Source: Leptasterias polaris (Eukaryota > Echinodermata > Asteroidea > Forcipulatida > Asteriidae). Taken from it: 64,000 nt of DNA. The translations under genes and the position numbers were made by a program. Shown here piece by piece: positions 35,801 through 40,699 of this stretch; within the stretch, counting starts at the first letter, position 1; every line of letters begins with the position of its first letter. The notes beneath the pieces are model-generated. The model was not told where the DNA came from. It made no database searches and worked only from the letters and a program-made list of their open reading frames with translations. Location of the stretch: positions 1,054,001 through 1,118,000 of the forward strand of contig JAZGTN010000011.1 in assembly GCA_037783415.1 (NCBI GenBank). Reading direction: 5' to 3'.

Positions 35801-36861
35801 AAAGTGGGCCCAAAAGTGTTTGAATATACGCGAGACTTGCACGGTCTATTGCTGTCAACACTTTGCTAGTATCGTTTTTTGTTTTTGGATTTTTTGTGTG
35901 TGGGTTTTTTTTGGGGGGGGGGGGGGGGGTTCTTTACCATGTTTACAGTACTCAGTAAGTCTTTGAATACCCAAACTACAAACAGATCTCACACACAGTT
36001 GGTTGGCCTCGTTTTGCTTTGGCAATACATGGTTATGTTTTGGAAATCTGGTCAATGTAACACAACCATGGAAGTTGGCCCCATGCTTTACCTCTATACT
36101 CTGCCAACAGGACCATAACTTATTGTACTGACCCAACATTGGTTACTGAGCAATTCCTCACTCAACCAATTTTCAGTGTGAATTTAATGAAGTGAGGAAA
36201 TCAGAGGAAAACTGGAGATGGTTAGAGCTATACAGGCATCGATAAGTGAGGGACGTTGTCCTGTCCCCCCACCTTTAAGAAGGGTGGTGACTAGCATATA
36301 TGACTTCCCCCATTTGTGATTGCCCTTTTAAAATATGCTAAATACAATAACAAATACACAGCATTTCGGTGAAGGAGAATGTTTGTTGTGAACAAAACTT
36401 TAAGTGATAACGCTGGAATGGTGAAATGGGTTTGCTTGGATTATTACCCTATGGGCTTGCCAGTGCATACAAAGATGTACCACACACAGAATGCTATTTG
36501 TGGCTATTTCCAGTGTGGTAGGAAATTGTGTCTCCCGAAACCAACTCTCCAAGGAATGGGGTAACCCTCTCACAAACTTAACTAGATTGTTTCCCACCAT
36601 GCAAAGTTTCAAGTCTTGAAAACAAAGATCACTTGTGATCTTACTACCATTGATTGCTTGTACGTACATCATTATAAATACATTATTCTTGCATTTTTTT
36701 CTTTCCTTTCTTTTCAGAACACACAAACATTATACTTAGAAGATCTACATGAATGTCTAGATCACAGACCAGCCACAAAAGAGGTTTATATGACAGCGTG
36801 TGTGCCAGACAAAAGAACACAACAATGGGAAATATCGGCAAAGGGACTCAAACATCATTGA
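8561..36861 (+). CDS. GALNT7: Polypeptide N-acetylgalactosaminyltransferase 7, gene span (N-terminal exon missing)
   Basis: Nine spliced coding segments (one present as two alternative exons) give 1680 nt, that is 559 residues plus a stop. GALNT7 is a type II Golgi enzyme that transfers GalNAc from UDP-GalNAc to Ser/Thr, preferring peptides that already carry GalNAc. The order seen is: stem region; GT27 catalytic domain with the Mn-binding D-A-H triad (fragment residues 207-209), an IWGGENFE block (314-321) and a VGH histidine (343); then a C-terminal ricin-type lectin domain (about 440-559). Diagnostic GALNT7-like strings are CKYWHY at the exon 1/2 junction, [13 protein letters not shown], and [12 protein letters not shown]. 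Vertebrate GALNT7 is about 657 aa, so roughly 100 N-terminal residues (cytosolic tail, signal anchor, proximal stem) are missing. They may lie upstream of the window or be unrecognised within 1-8500. All junctions are GT-AG and keep frame. The introns are full of transposon remnants and minisatellites. Confidence 0.95.
8873..9476. mobile_element. Foldback/MITE element abutting GALNT7 exon a
   Basis: About 240-bp arms are inverted copies of one another (left GGAAGGGAAATGAACAATTC, right end GTCATTTCCCTTCC). They share TTAAAATGGTGTAAATTG and ACATTTTTGTATGGGGATG blocks. The element starts only about ten bases after the splice donor. A related half-element lies at 40435-40700. Confidence 0.7.
9477..10129. 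other. GALNT7 intron, no feature seen
   Basis: Unique-looking AT-rich sequence between the foldback element and the hairpin-ended repeat. Short overlapping minus-strand frames at 9455-9716 look spurious. Confidence 0.5.
10774..11112 (+). pseudogene. THAP-domain protein fragment (transposon-derived)
   Basis: From 10789 the frame reads [20 protein letters not shown], then [20 protein letters not shown]. CxxxxC, W and CxAHF are the C2CH zinc-site residues of a THAP DNA-binding domain, found in P-element and other transposases and their domesticated relatives. There is no ATG in frame before the zinc knuckle because a stop lies just upstream at 10771. The tail after the domain is short, ending in TAG at 11110. 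It is most likely a dead transposase piece rather than a gene. Confidence 0.6.
11282..11631. mobile_element. MITE with near-perfect 100-bp inverted repeats
   Basis: The left arm 11282-11381 (CAGGGTGTTTAGATAATCTT...) and right arm 11532-11631 are inverted copies at 99 of 100 positions, with a 150-bp AT-rich centre. The near identity of the arms indicates recent activity or gene conversion. It is nested in an older transposon remnant. Confidence 0.75.
11640..11945 (-). pseudogene. Acidic minus-strand frame, possible transposon protein N-terminus
   Basis: The minus strand from 11945 reads [12 protein letters not shown], later [30 protein letters not shown] and after a stop/frameshift [11 protein letters not shown] and [13 protein letters not shown] Ser/Asp/Glu-rich start followed by RFEPL looks like the beginning of transposon-associated proteins common in marine invertebrates. 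I cannot assign it firmly. It is broken. Confidence 0.35.
12405..12600 (+). repeat. Dispersed repeat family 6, copy 1
   Basis: CCGGGGTGCTCCACAAGGAA and AGAGTGCTCCACAAGGATGC recur in reverse orientation at 52425-52612, including the neighbouring GGAGACCAAGGACAAAACAA block. Confidence 0.65.
12601..14175. other. GALNT7 intron, no gene seen
   Basis: Contains a G-rich run near 13616 and several overlapping frames (for example 13247-13579 minus, rich in Ser/Phe/Pro) on both strands without family resemblance. Confidence 0.5.
14176..14922. repeat. Minisatellite with 124-bp higher-order unit (4 x 23 + 32)
   Basis: The 23-bp unit GCTTCATCACTGGTCCAATG+CTC is repeated four times and followed by a 32-bp variant containing TGTAATGAACACTGTGAGGC. 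The 124-bp set is repeated about five times, then the last part is 23-bp units only. The array leaves plus-strand frames open (up to 148 codons) but those are artefacts. Confidence 0.92.
15310..15395 (+). mobile_element. LINE/SINE 3' tail
   Basis: The sequence GCGCCTTGAGCACCTTTGG followed by a TGCACTTTATAAGACTTTG-type end and ATT repeats recurs near 61790 and 19321 and is the shared 3' terminus of retroposons in this genome. Confidence 0.55.
15396..15575 (+). mobile_element. Non-LTR retrotransposon C-terminal fragment
   Basis: One frame reads [20 protein letters not shown], stop, [20 protein letters not shown] and [17 protein letters not shown]. The GRPxxTWLDxLxxDTGL and ML/QDRxxWR pattern is the common C-terminus of RTE-like and related reverse transcriptases. 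It is a dead fragment with a stop. Confidence 0.7.
15690..16215 (-). mobile_element. tRNA-derived SINE, family A
   Basis: A reverse copy. The tail with GCGCTCAAATCCGTCACTCA is near 15720, the body with AAGTGCACTGGGTTCTTTTA at about 15920, and the tRNA-like head near 16130-16215 (GAACTCGAACCCACACTCTG). It lies just upstream of GALNT7 exon b. Confidence 0.68.
16384..16550 (+). CDS. GALNT7: GALNT7 exon b (catalytic domain start)
   Basis: The acceptor is CCAG at 16380-16383 and the donor is AAAAG|GTCAGT. The exon completes the Gln codon and continues [19 protein letters not shown], then [20 protein letters not shown] and [10 protein letters not shown]. This is the first beta-strand and the nucleotide-sugar-binding VDDxS region of the GT-A fold. 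The CKYWHY string distinguishes GALNT7 from most other GALNT paralogues. The exon ends with one base carried into the next. Confidence 0.95.
17113..17326 (+). CDS. GALNT7: GALNT7 exon c (DxH metal site)
   Basis: The acceptor is ACAG and the donor is AATAG|GTAAGA. The reading frame enters with one carried base and gives [30 protein letters not shown] and [14 protein letters not shown]. The D-A-H triad is the Mn2+/UDP-binding motif of GT27 enzymes. NEKREGLIR corresponds to the RxERxGLIxAR family motif. The exon leaves two bases (AG) that join with G to make Arg. Confidence 0.95.
17354..17710 (-). mobile_element. MITE family 2 (AAAGGNARGTATACGTTTGG ends)
   Basis: The reverse orientation of the element at 40094-40434. 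The ends read GTATACATTTGG and CCAAACGTATACCTTCC. Shared internal blocks are TCTGAGAAACATTA, GGGATTATTCTTCCTGC and CCACCTTTTGAAAT. Confidence 0.68.
17711..19200. other. GALNT7 intron, no gene seen
   Basis: Mostly AT-rich. A less AT-rich block at about 18730-18930 (GGGAAACGATTGCCACCTCT to GAATCACAGACTAG) has no clear frame and could be an old repeat or a conserved element. Confidence 0.45.
19213..19320. repeat. 36-bp tandem repeat (three copies)
   Basis: TTTGCAGGAGCGCCATGAGC plus CTCACTGAGTGACGGA is repeated three times, followed by a SINE-like TGTGCGCTATATAAG end and ATT/AGT microsatellite. It is probably an expanded SINE tail. Confidence 0.8.
19384..19412. repeat. Hairpin end of CCGGAAGT-type repeat
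   Basis: GTTTCGGC, loop GTGATA, GCCGAAAC, preceded by TTATTATTA and followed by TAGTGTTTTCGTCAAGATT. It is homologous in layout to the hairpins at 10130 and 49724. Confidence 0.5.
19496..20941. repeat. Cluster of poly(C) tracts
   Basis: Uninterrupted C runs of 14-16 bases lie at 19496-19511, 20532-20546, 20800-20814 and 20928-20941. Similar C or G runs occur at 35913-35929 (G), 52353-52370 (C, 18) and 59971-59991 (G, about 20). They are potential i-motif/G-quadruplex formers and error-prone for sequencing. Confidence 0.85.
21189..23180 (-). mobile_element. 5'-truncated LINE (CR1/L2-like) with reverse transcriptase
   Basis: A minus-strand frame from 23126 to 21258 encodes 622 residues of a non-LTR retrotransposon polyprotein. 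Visible RT blocks are [64 protein letters not shown] and the catalytic [10 protein letters not shown]. The C-terminal part ([53 protein letters not shown]) is typical of the CR1/L2 group. The frame is open upstream of the Met to a stop near 23175, so the apurinic endonuclease domain is missing. This is ordinary 5' truncation. The 3' end (about 21189) reads GCGCTATATAAATCCCGC followed by a short ATT repeat on the minus strand. With no internal stops it appears young. Confidence 0.93.
21258..23126 (-). CDS. LINE reverse transcriptase ORF (partial ORF2)
   Basis: An uninterrupted frame of 622 codons within the truncated LINE. It contains an intact RT palm with F/YADD, thumb and the C-terminal region. 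The N-terminal endonuclease is absent, so it cannot be autonomous. The native start codon is unknown, and the Met used here is merely the first in frame. Confidence 0.9.
   Translation of the reverse strand: MDQLKHVNHLIEAAKRAYFANKLNNANTKSVFRTVGTLLNKNTKPRPTCESNLILSNNFSDFFYDKIATIRNNLDNQIDQDDHNHFPIPVIEFSAPALDFEESSEDEIRHIICSSANKSCSLDLIPTWLLKATVDSFLPVITHLVNTSICTGTFPDSLKHAIITPVLKKPSLDNNVLANYRPVSNLPFLSKVIEKVVVSRITSHLDDHNLWESHQSAYRSGHSTETALLAIKNDIMLALSESKGVFLVLLDLSAAFDTLDHHILLQRLSQSIGLSTNAISWFSSYLTNRTCRVSIDGELSRIQSLDYGVPQGSVIGPLLFTIYIKPIGDIIRKHGLLFHIYADDTQIYCPFNPKSTDSIQATLNKLSACIMDLKRWMTQNKLKLNNTKTEFLIAASTHTLRTLPPIALDLGEAEITPSQSVRNLGVFFDASMSMSSHIINLSRSVHFQLRNISRIRRFLDFESCHQVIRALVLSRLDYGNSLLYGVTEQNLDKLQRLQNRAARLLFSVDRRVSASPLLSQLHWLPVRQRIIFKIALHIFKCLHNTAPQYLNHFICPYVPGRSGLRSCYDETWLSVSRSRNSFSDKAFSISGPKLWNNLPRHLRTLDTVSTFKKYIKTHLFPV
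23181..24670. other. GALNT7 intron, no gene seen
   Basis: Holds a diverged GGGCCCAATTT phrase (about 23808) and TTTCATAGAGCTGCTTAAG (about 24168) resembling MITE family 5 ends about 360 bp apart. The rest is unassigned. Confidence 0.45.
24671..24844 (+). CDS. GALNT7: GALNT7 exon d (catalytic core)
   Basis: The exon follows TTCACAG and ends TACAG|GTGAGT. It encodes [40 protein letters not shown] and [13 protein letters not shown]. It matches the GALNT7 segment with CPVIDVI and the FDWSLxW motif shared by all GalNAc-transferases. Other readings of this DNA in shifted frames are shadows. The two trailing bases (AG) combine with A of the next exon to give Arg. Confidence 0.94.
24865..25110 (-). 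mobile_element. SINE, body type B
   Basis: It starts about 20 nt after the GALNT7 exon d donor with TTCTTATATAGCGCATTTCA and continues with the block CAGCTCCCTGGGGAGTATAC. The reverse complement of the same block occurs in the plus-strand copy at 38330-38660. Confidence 0.6.
25138..25480. mobile_element. Inverted-repeat element (about 340 bp)
   Basis: GAGCGAGTTCGAGTGCAT on the left and GTGCGCACTCAAACTTGCTC on the right are inverted. CCATGGTTGACT and AGTTAACCATGG lie just inside. There is no protein, and one plus-strand frame of 115 codons here is spurious. Confidence 0.5.
25590..25830 (+). repeat. Dispersed repeat family 3 (copy 1)
   Basis: TAGGGTCATATTGGTAAATAC through ATTCCCTTTGAAGTAATAT to AGATTTCTGAGGGTTAGTGT. 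It is closely similar to 55309-55540. It runs into the 145-bp repeat that begins at about 25835. Confidence 0.6.
25835..25985 (+). repeat. 145-bp dispersed repeat, copy 1
   Basis: Almost identical to 36367-36527, sharing for example CTTGGATTATTACCCTATGG and TGTACCACACACAGAATGCT. Both copies lie in GALNT7 introns. Confidence 0.7.
26381..26498 (+). CDS. GALNT7: GALNT7 exon e (WGGEN catalytic motif)
   Basis: The acceptor is CTCTCAG and the donor is TTCAAG|GTATTG. It encodes [20 protein letters not shown] and then [19 protein letters not shown]. The GGLF and WGGEN(F/I)E motifs belong to the acceptor and UDP-GalNAc site of GT27. The exon ends in phase 0, so either of the two following 123-nt exons can be joined without changing frame. 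Confidence 0.95.
26585..26757. mobile_element. Small MITE (about 170 bp) with CRE-like ends
   Basis: GACCTTATGCACATGACGTCA (26588) and TGACGTCAATGCATAAGGTC (26735-26754) are inverted copies. Each contains a TGACGTCA octamer, the CREB/ATF consensus. It lies in the intron after GALNT7 exon e. Confidence 0.62.
26805..26885 (+). mobile_element. tRNA-like SINE head
   Basis: A-box-like GTGGTCAGGTGGTTAGAC and B-box GTGGGTTCGAATCCGG are separated by tRNA-like distance. There is no clear cloverleaf acceptor stem, so a retroposon head is more likely than a tRNA gene. Confidence 0.5.
27197..27319 (+). CDS. GALNT7: GALNT7 alternative exon f1 (active-site loop, version 1)
   Basis: This is a 123-nt, phase 0-0 exon: CTCAG acceptor, ATG|GTAAGA donor. 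It encodes 41 residues beginning [20 protein letters not shown] and ending with the [10 protein letters not shown] region. The His of VGHxYR corresponds to the third Mn ligand in GALNT structures, and the residues after it form the mobile loop over the active site. It is homologous to the next exon at 30 of 41 residues. The vertebrate GALNT7 segment here is also 41 residues with the same [15 protein letters not shown] skeleton. Only one of f1 and f2 is needed for a normal-length protein. Confidence 0.92.
27401..27523 (+). CDS. GALNT7: GALNT7 alternative exon f2 (active-site loop, version 2)
   Basis: This is a second 123-nt phase 0-0 exon: CCTCAG acceptor, AGG|GTAAGA donor. It lies 81 nt after exon f1. 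It encodes [20 protein letters not shown] followed by [13 protein letters not shown] and ends GLSER. Eleven of 41 residues differ from f1, and seven of the eleven fall after the Mn-binding His, in the loop. The frame is open with good splice sites on both sides, so it looks functional. The 81-nt spacer is short enough that splicing f1 to f2 may be sterically disfavoured, which fits mutually exclusive use. Because the length is divisible by three, inclusion of both would lengthen the protein without frameshift. Confidence 0.88.
27524..29027. other. GALNT7 intron after the alternative exons, no gene seen
   Basis: Contains the C-rich stretch, one ATCTTCCGGTTTAAACCGGA palindrome at about 28315 related to the 340-1460 array, and a GC-rich CCGGCAGCGGCCGGCC at about 28502. 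No coding exon was recognised. Confidence 0.5.
27815..27895 (+). repeat. C-rich polypyrimidine stretch
   Basis: CCCCCCCCTCCTCCCCTCCC-type sequence about 300 bp after GALNT7 exon f2. It could bind polypyrimidine-tract or poly(C) proteins, but that is only a guess. Frames reading PPPPLPP across it are spurious. Confidence 0.7.
29028..30027. mobile_element. DNA-transposon-like element, 1.0 kb
   Basis: TAAGCCTTTTCGCAATCTCA at 29028 is matched inverted by CTGAGATTGCGAAAAGGCTTA ending 30027. Further inside, GGAGATAAACAAACAGTG and its inverted partner TTGTTTATCTCC continue the arms. No transposase is visible. It lies in the intron after exon f2. Confidence 0.65.
30028..31196. other. GALNT7 intron, no gene seen
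   Basis: AT-rich. A fragment of a SINE head (GGGCTTAACCACTCGGCCAC) sits near 31050. The frame at 30350-30652 is Cys-rich but has no known match and no splice context. Confidence 0.45.
31197..32075. repeat. 39-bp minisatellite (about 22 copies)
   Basis: The unit TTCATTGTGTAGCTAACACA plus TGAGATCTGGAGTTCCTTT repeats with point variants. A block of several units is itself duplicated. Because 39 is divisible by three, the minus strand shows two long frames of 144 and 152 codons (repeat [13 protein letters not shown]) that I regard as artefacts. It is located in the intron before GALNT7 exon g. Confidence 0.9.
32511..32695. repeat. 45-bp minisatellite (four copies)
   Basis: CAAACATTTTACCCTGGTGT plus AGGTCTCATGCATCATCCTCCAAGT is repeated four times with a single C/T variant. 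It ends about 75 bases before GALNT7 exon g. Confidence 0.9.
32768..32986 (+). CDS. GALNT7: GALNT7 exon g (end of catalytic domain, linker)
   Basis: The 219-nt exon has a TTTTCAG acceptor and a GCGAG|GTGAGT donor, phase 0-0. It encodes [20 protein letters not shown], then [20 protein letters not shown] and ends IQWGE. EVWxDEYK-YFY closes the GT27 domain in every GALNT. The KCxSFxWYM segment and the PLP(A/P)xNxxWGE linker are GALNT7-like. A 45-bp minisatellite sits just upstream in the intron, and the 39-bp minisatellite lies further upstream. Confidence 0.95.
33090..33500 (+). mobile_element. LINE 3' fragment
   Basis: The frame around 33195-33300 gives [20 protein letters not shown] and [10 protein letters not shown], the FFPRxIxxWNxLP signature of LINE C-termini. 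The element ends with a short GTATCAA repeat near 33520. It lies in the GALNT7 intron between exons g and h. Confidence 0.65.
33925..34143 (+). CDS. GALNT7: GALNT7 exon h (lectin repeats alpha and beta)
   Basis: The 219-nt exon follows TTTCAG and ends AACTCG|GTGAGT, phase 0-0. It encodes the first two beta-trefoil repeats of the ricin-type lectin domain: [18 protein letters not shown] with the C-x-D sugar motif retained, then [12 protein letters not shown], then DQCAYKSS where the Asp of the CLD motif is absent. Vertebrate GALNT7 likewise has CIDSM in alpha and a degenerate beta motif. The lectin domain guides the enzyme to already glycosylated substrates. Confidence 0.94.
34658..35332. repeat. 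26-bp minisatellite (about 26 copies)
   Basis: GTATGCGACCTACCAACTTG plus GGCCGT is repeated almost without change. Only two copies differ (TTTGCG at about 34789, TGTGCG at about 35258). All three plus-strand frames stay open for up to 250 codons because the unit lacks stops. These are not genes. It lies between GALNT7 exons h and i. Confidence 0.95.
35383..35520 (+). repeat. Dispersed repeat family 8, copy 1
   Basis: GTTTAAACATGGCCACGTGATC and TTGACCAATCAGAATGGATC recur at 43345-43425 in the same orientation. An inverted GGCCATGTTTAAAC lies at its left edge. Confidence 0.55.
35703..35851. mobile_element. Short MITE, TIR family 1
   Basis: Ends carry CGTGCAAGTCTC on the left and the reverse complement CGCGAGACTTGCACGG on the right. 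The inner right part (GTGGGACCAAAGTGG) resembles the corresponding region of the 711-bp element, so it is probably a deletion derivative. Confidence 0.62.
36367..36527 (+). repeat. 145-bp dispersed repeat, copy 2
   Basis: The second copy, in the intron before the terminal exon, in the same orientation as copy 1 and about 10.5 kb away. Confidence 0.7.
36718..36861 (+). CDS. GALNT7: GALNT7 terminal coding exon i (lectin repeat gamma, stop)
   Basis: The acceptor is TTTTCAG and the exon is open to TGA at 36859-36861. It encodes 47 residues: [37 protein letters not shown] and a basic tail ending KHH. ECLD is an intact gamma-repeat CLD motif and QQWEIS is the closing QxW. The vertebrate protein ends at an equivalent point (KCLDRS, QKWEM). 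The 3' UTR follows directly. Confidence 0.94.
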   Translation, partial: NTQTLYLEDLHECLDHRPATKEVYMTACVPDKRTQQWEISAKGLKHH

Positions 36862-36999
36862 CATATCACCTTCAAATATTTTGCTTTTCTTAAATTGGTC
36901 TTAAATTTTCTATCCAAACCAAAGACATTTTGGAAGTAAACTTTTGTGCAAATATCACAAATAAACAGGACAGTGTTAAGGTTTGGGGACCAAAACCAA

Positions 37000-37193
37000 G
37001 GGCCCAATTTCATAGAGCTGCTTTGGCACAAAAAGTAGCTATGCACAACAAAGTTATGCTTACTAGAATAAGGTTACCAGCCAACATACCATTTCACATG
37101 TTCCATTGTGTGACTGGTATCCTGCTCATTCTTGCTTAGCAGCAAGTCGTTAAGCAATATTTACTGCTTAAGTAGCTTTGTAATATTGAGCCC
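37000..37193. mobile_element. MITE family 5 (GGGCCCAATTTCAT ends)
   Basis: Left GGGCCCAATTTCATAGAGCT, right AGTAGCTTTGTAATATTGAG then CCC, inverted with mismatches. It lies directly in the GALNT7 3' UTR. Confidence 0.58.
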
Positions 37194-37479
37194 AGTACTA
37201 AGACGTCCATTTTAAGTGCATTTTATTTTACACTTGAACATGCAATAAAAGAGATGAAACAGCATTAGTATTATTAACAGCAACAACAAAGTTTACGGCT
37301 CACTCATGCCCTTAAGGTGACTTGGGTGTGATACAATACAATACAATAAATACATTTATACAGCGTTCTTACTCATCAAAAGATGGTTACACAGCGCTGA
37401 ACAGAGTCTAGAGAAACCAAAGAAACAGTTAAACATGTAGGTCATTGTTCAAATAGTTTTTAGAGCCTTCTGTAAAAGC

Positions 37480-37730
37480 ATCCAAGGAAGGGGAGCAGCG
37501 GATGTACCTTTGAAGCTCATTCTAGAGTCGAGGAGCATGTGATCCCTGGCTAGATGGCAGTTACAAGTTGAATGGCTTCTGACTGGTACCCCGAACAAAG
37601 ATATTGTCAAAATAGGGAGACCACCAACATTAGGGCTAGATGGCTCAGTTGGCACGTTAGTCCGAAGGTTACAGGTTCAAATTGCGCTCAGTCTATTTTT
37701 CTTTGTTCAACCCAAAAATAAATGTAAAGT
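37480..37730 (+). mobile_element. tRNA-derived SINE, family C (internal deletion)
   Basis: Leader TCAAAATAGGGAGACCACCA, head GGGCTAGATGGCTCAGTTGG, and then GGTTCAAATTGCGCTCAG with the middle of the tRNA-like part lost. Confidence 0.55.
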
Positions 37731-38329
37731 TGGTAAATTTCTAGTCGCCCTGAAAATGTTTACCTTTTCATCTCTCTTGGAGCGGTCTAGCACATCGGAC
37801 TCAAGTTCTAATGGCTGAATGATCGAGTGTGTGGGTTAAATTCCCGGTCATGACATTTATGTCCTTGGATCATTATGCTGCAGTTTTTTGGACGGTTGTT
37901 ATTGTTGTTTTTGTTGTTTATTATTTTTCTTTATTATAAAAAAAGTTTTTTATACGGTTCCATCTTGAGACCAAGTCTAATCAAGTCAACACAAACACTA
38001 AATAAAATAAAAAATTCAACAAGGTAACTTTTAAAGTCATCATAACGATGAAAAAACATTTCATTTAAAATGAATGCAAACTTTGTATTGAATATATGAA
38101 CATTACTTTTGGTCGGTACCTGTACTTTTTTGTACAACTCGAAGTACAGACGTGCTCAGTAGTTAATACATATCAACATCAGTCAAGAGCAAACTAATAT
38201 CTCAATATAATAACAGCTTGCTATCATCTACTCTGGTAAGGTTTATGCAAACCTTACGGAAAACAATTTCTTTTATGAGTTGTGATGGTTCTGAAGAGCA
38301 ATTGGTGTAAAGACTCCTTAGAGTTATAA

Positions 38330-38660
38330 GAGAATTAGAGAGGGCACTCTAGAAATGTCATTGTCAAGCATTGTAGAGCATCGAATTCAAGTTCTGGTGG
38401 TCATCGGGGTATGGGTTCGAGTCCCGGTTATGACACTTGTGTCCTTGAGCAAGATTCTTTACTATAATTCTCTTTACCCAAGGGTATAAATCATTGGGTA
38501 CCTGTGAAGGTAGAGGTTGATATTTTGTTTTAAAAAAGCCTCTGGAGCACCATGGCAGTCAATGGCTGTATACTCCCCAGGGAGCTGAGAAAGATTAAAG
38601 GAATGTTATTGGCCAATTGACTGGGGCACTTATGTTATATAAGAGAATTAGAGGGGGCAC
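38330..38660 (+). mobile_element. tRNA-derived SINE, body type B
   Basis: The B box GGGTTCGAGTCCCGGTTATG is at about 38408, followed by TGTATACTCCCCAGGGAGCT and a short duplicated tail (TATATAAGAGAATTAGAGGG twice). It lies in the presumed GALNT7 3' flank. Confidence 0.6.
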
Positions 38661-39479
38661 TTATGTTATATAAGAGAATTAGAGGGGGCACTCATATGTT
38701 GATACATTGTTGCAAAATGTGCTATTTAAGAACTATTTATTATTATTACAAACATGTTACCGCGCTGTCCCACCATGGGGACAAATTCCTACTTCATACA
38801 GATTTCCACTTACAAAATGTTGGTTGTGTGAACTGTTACGCCCTTTGCTGTACGCTGGGACAGCTTCTTGTTGGGCCCCTGTCGCATGGTTTTGTATTCC
38901 CTCTAGATCTATTTTATAACTCTATAGAAGACTCCTTCTTAATAAATAGTGAAATTATTTCCATGGTATAATTTTAACTACATCTAGATTGTATCATTTT
39001 GAATCCTACTAACCTATCAGTTTTTGGGTTTTTTTCTCAGAAAAGTGTGAGAATCCATTATGGTTGAGCATTCTTTTAAACAATACACATGAGAGCTACA
39101 TGTATTTAAAAATCAAGATGTAATCTAGTTCGTTTTTTTTCTTCTATTTTATTTTGTTCTATTTTATCAACATACACAAGTAGAGATCCATCAAACACAG
39201 GATCAGAGTTAAATAAGAATATTCTATTTTTTATATATATAAAGATATTAGCTTTGGGAGGTAGTAAGTACAGTGTGCTAGTAAGTCAATTCATGGTTTG
39301 GAGTAAAGTCGGCCTACAGTAGGGAATTATTAGTTTGTTAAAAGAAATTTTTTGCATTTGGATAGGTCACAGAATAAGTCCATGTGGCAGACAAATTTGT
39401 CATTAGTTGTCAGAATTTGAAATGACTTTGTACATAGCTTGTAGATGCTTTATGACAATTTTCTGTAATAGCAGGCTAA

Positions 39480-39785
39480 AGTTCTTTTCAACTATTTCTA
39501 ACTTTGTAGATGGTAATGTCTCCTGATGATGACTAGAGCAAGCTAGTCGAAACGTTGAGACCAATTAAGAACTCACTCCACGGCAGTGAAGTTAATAAGG
39601 AGAAGTCCCCTCGATCCACTAAGTGAAAGTAGTAGTCCCGGGCTATTTCCTACCTTCCGCCCAGGTAGTAGTTAAAAAGCAGGACCGTTCTTTTCAGAAC
39701 TGAGAAGTCTCTTGAATTCCGAAAAAATCTACTCTGCGGCAGTAGAATAAGTACTAGTTAAGTAGCAAGACAAGTTCTCAAAAGA
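39480..39785 (+). repeat. Dispersed repeat family 7 with hammerhead-like core
   Basis: CTGATGA at 39523-39529, a 6-bp stem GACTAG/CTAGTC with loop AGCAAG, then GAAAC at 39549-39553. Downstream, AAGTAGTAGTCCCGG and TTCTTTTCAGAACT recur inverted at 58030-58255. Such cores occur in the terminal repeats of Penelope-like retroelements. Confidence 0.5.
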
Positions 39786-40093
39786 ACAATCTTCCCAGCA
39801 GGTAGATATACACATGGTGTTACCGCAAACCAAATATACATTGATACCTCACCATGCAATGCCTCAAATCCCATATAGATGGTAATGGATGACATCAATG
39901 TAAAAGTATCTTGTCTTGTATTTTCACTGCTGAAGCAATGCATTGAACACAGCAACATAAAGATGCTGTGGATTTCCTGATCATCAGTCAATGTAAATTA
40001 CTTAAGTGTTTGTTTTTTTTATGCAATGTGTAATGCAATGTCAAAGAGGGGCTCGAAGGTCAAATGTAGTTTTGTGATTTACAAAGGGAAGGT

Positions 40094-40434
40094 AAAGGGA
40101 AGGTATACGTTTGGTAATCACTCTTAAAAATACCGGCAATAACAACTTTTGATAGTATAAAGCATTTTGAGAAATATTTCACTTAGAAGTGATGTGGTTA
40201 TGGAAAAAGATGTAAGTTTTTATCCCCAAAATTTGCGTCTGAGAAACATTAGCAATTACGGATTATTCTTCCTGCATGGACATTAATCGCTACGGATTTT
40301 AGGCGATATCTAAAAAAATGCTACCACCTTTTGAAATAAAATTGTCCCAGGTTAGTTTTATTGTATATACCTACATTTTCATAGAAATAAAACATACGAA
40401 CGGTTCCAAAAGCCAAAGGTTTATGTTCCCTTTA
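40094..40434 (+). mobile_element. MITE family 2
   Basis: Begins AAAGGGAAGGTATACGTTTG and ends CCAAAGGTTTATGTTCCCTT, an inverted pair. It shares its interior with the copy at 17354-17710. A partial duplicate of the end (AAAGGGAAGGT) immediately precedes it. Confidence 0.68.
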
Positions 40435-40699
40435 AAAGTCTCTAAACTCGTATTAAAATGGTGTAAAATGCCACTGTGACGGTTTGATACCAAAATGTTC
40501 GATGACGTCACGTTTTAAATACATGATCTACATATTTGACAGATAATTTTAAATTTATTCCTTAACTTTGATATTCCTCTTTAGTATGTACAGACCCATT
40601 TTGTTTTTTATGTCCGATGACGTTGTTTTCAAATTTCGCTCTGAACACTCCTTCTTTTGGGAAAATGAGTGCATCACAAAGCTGAGTTAGACCTTTGAC

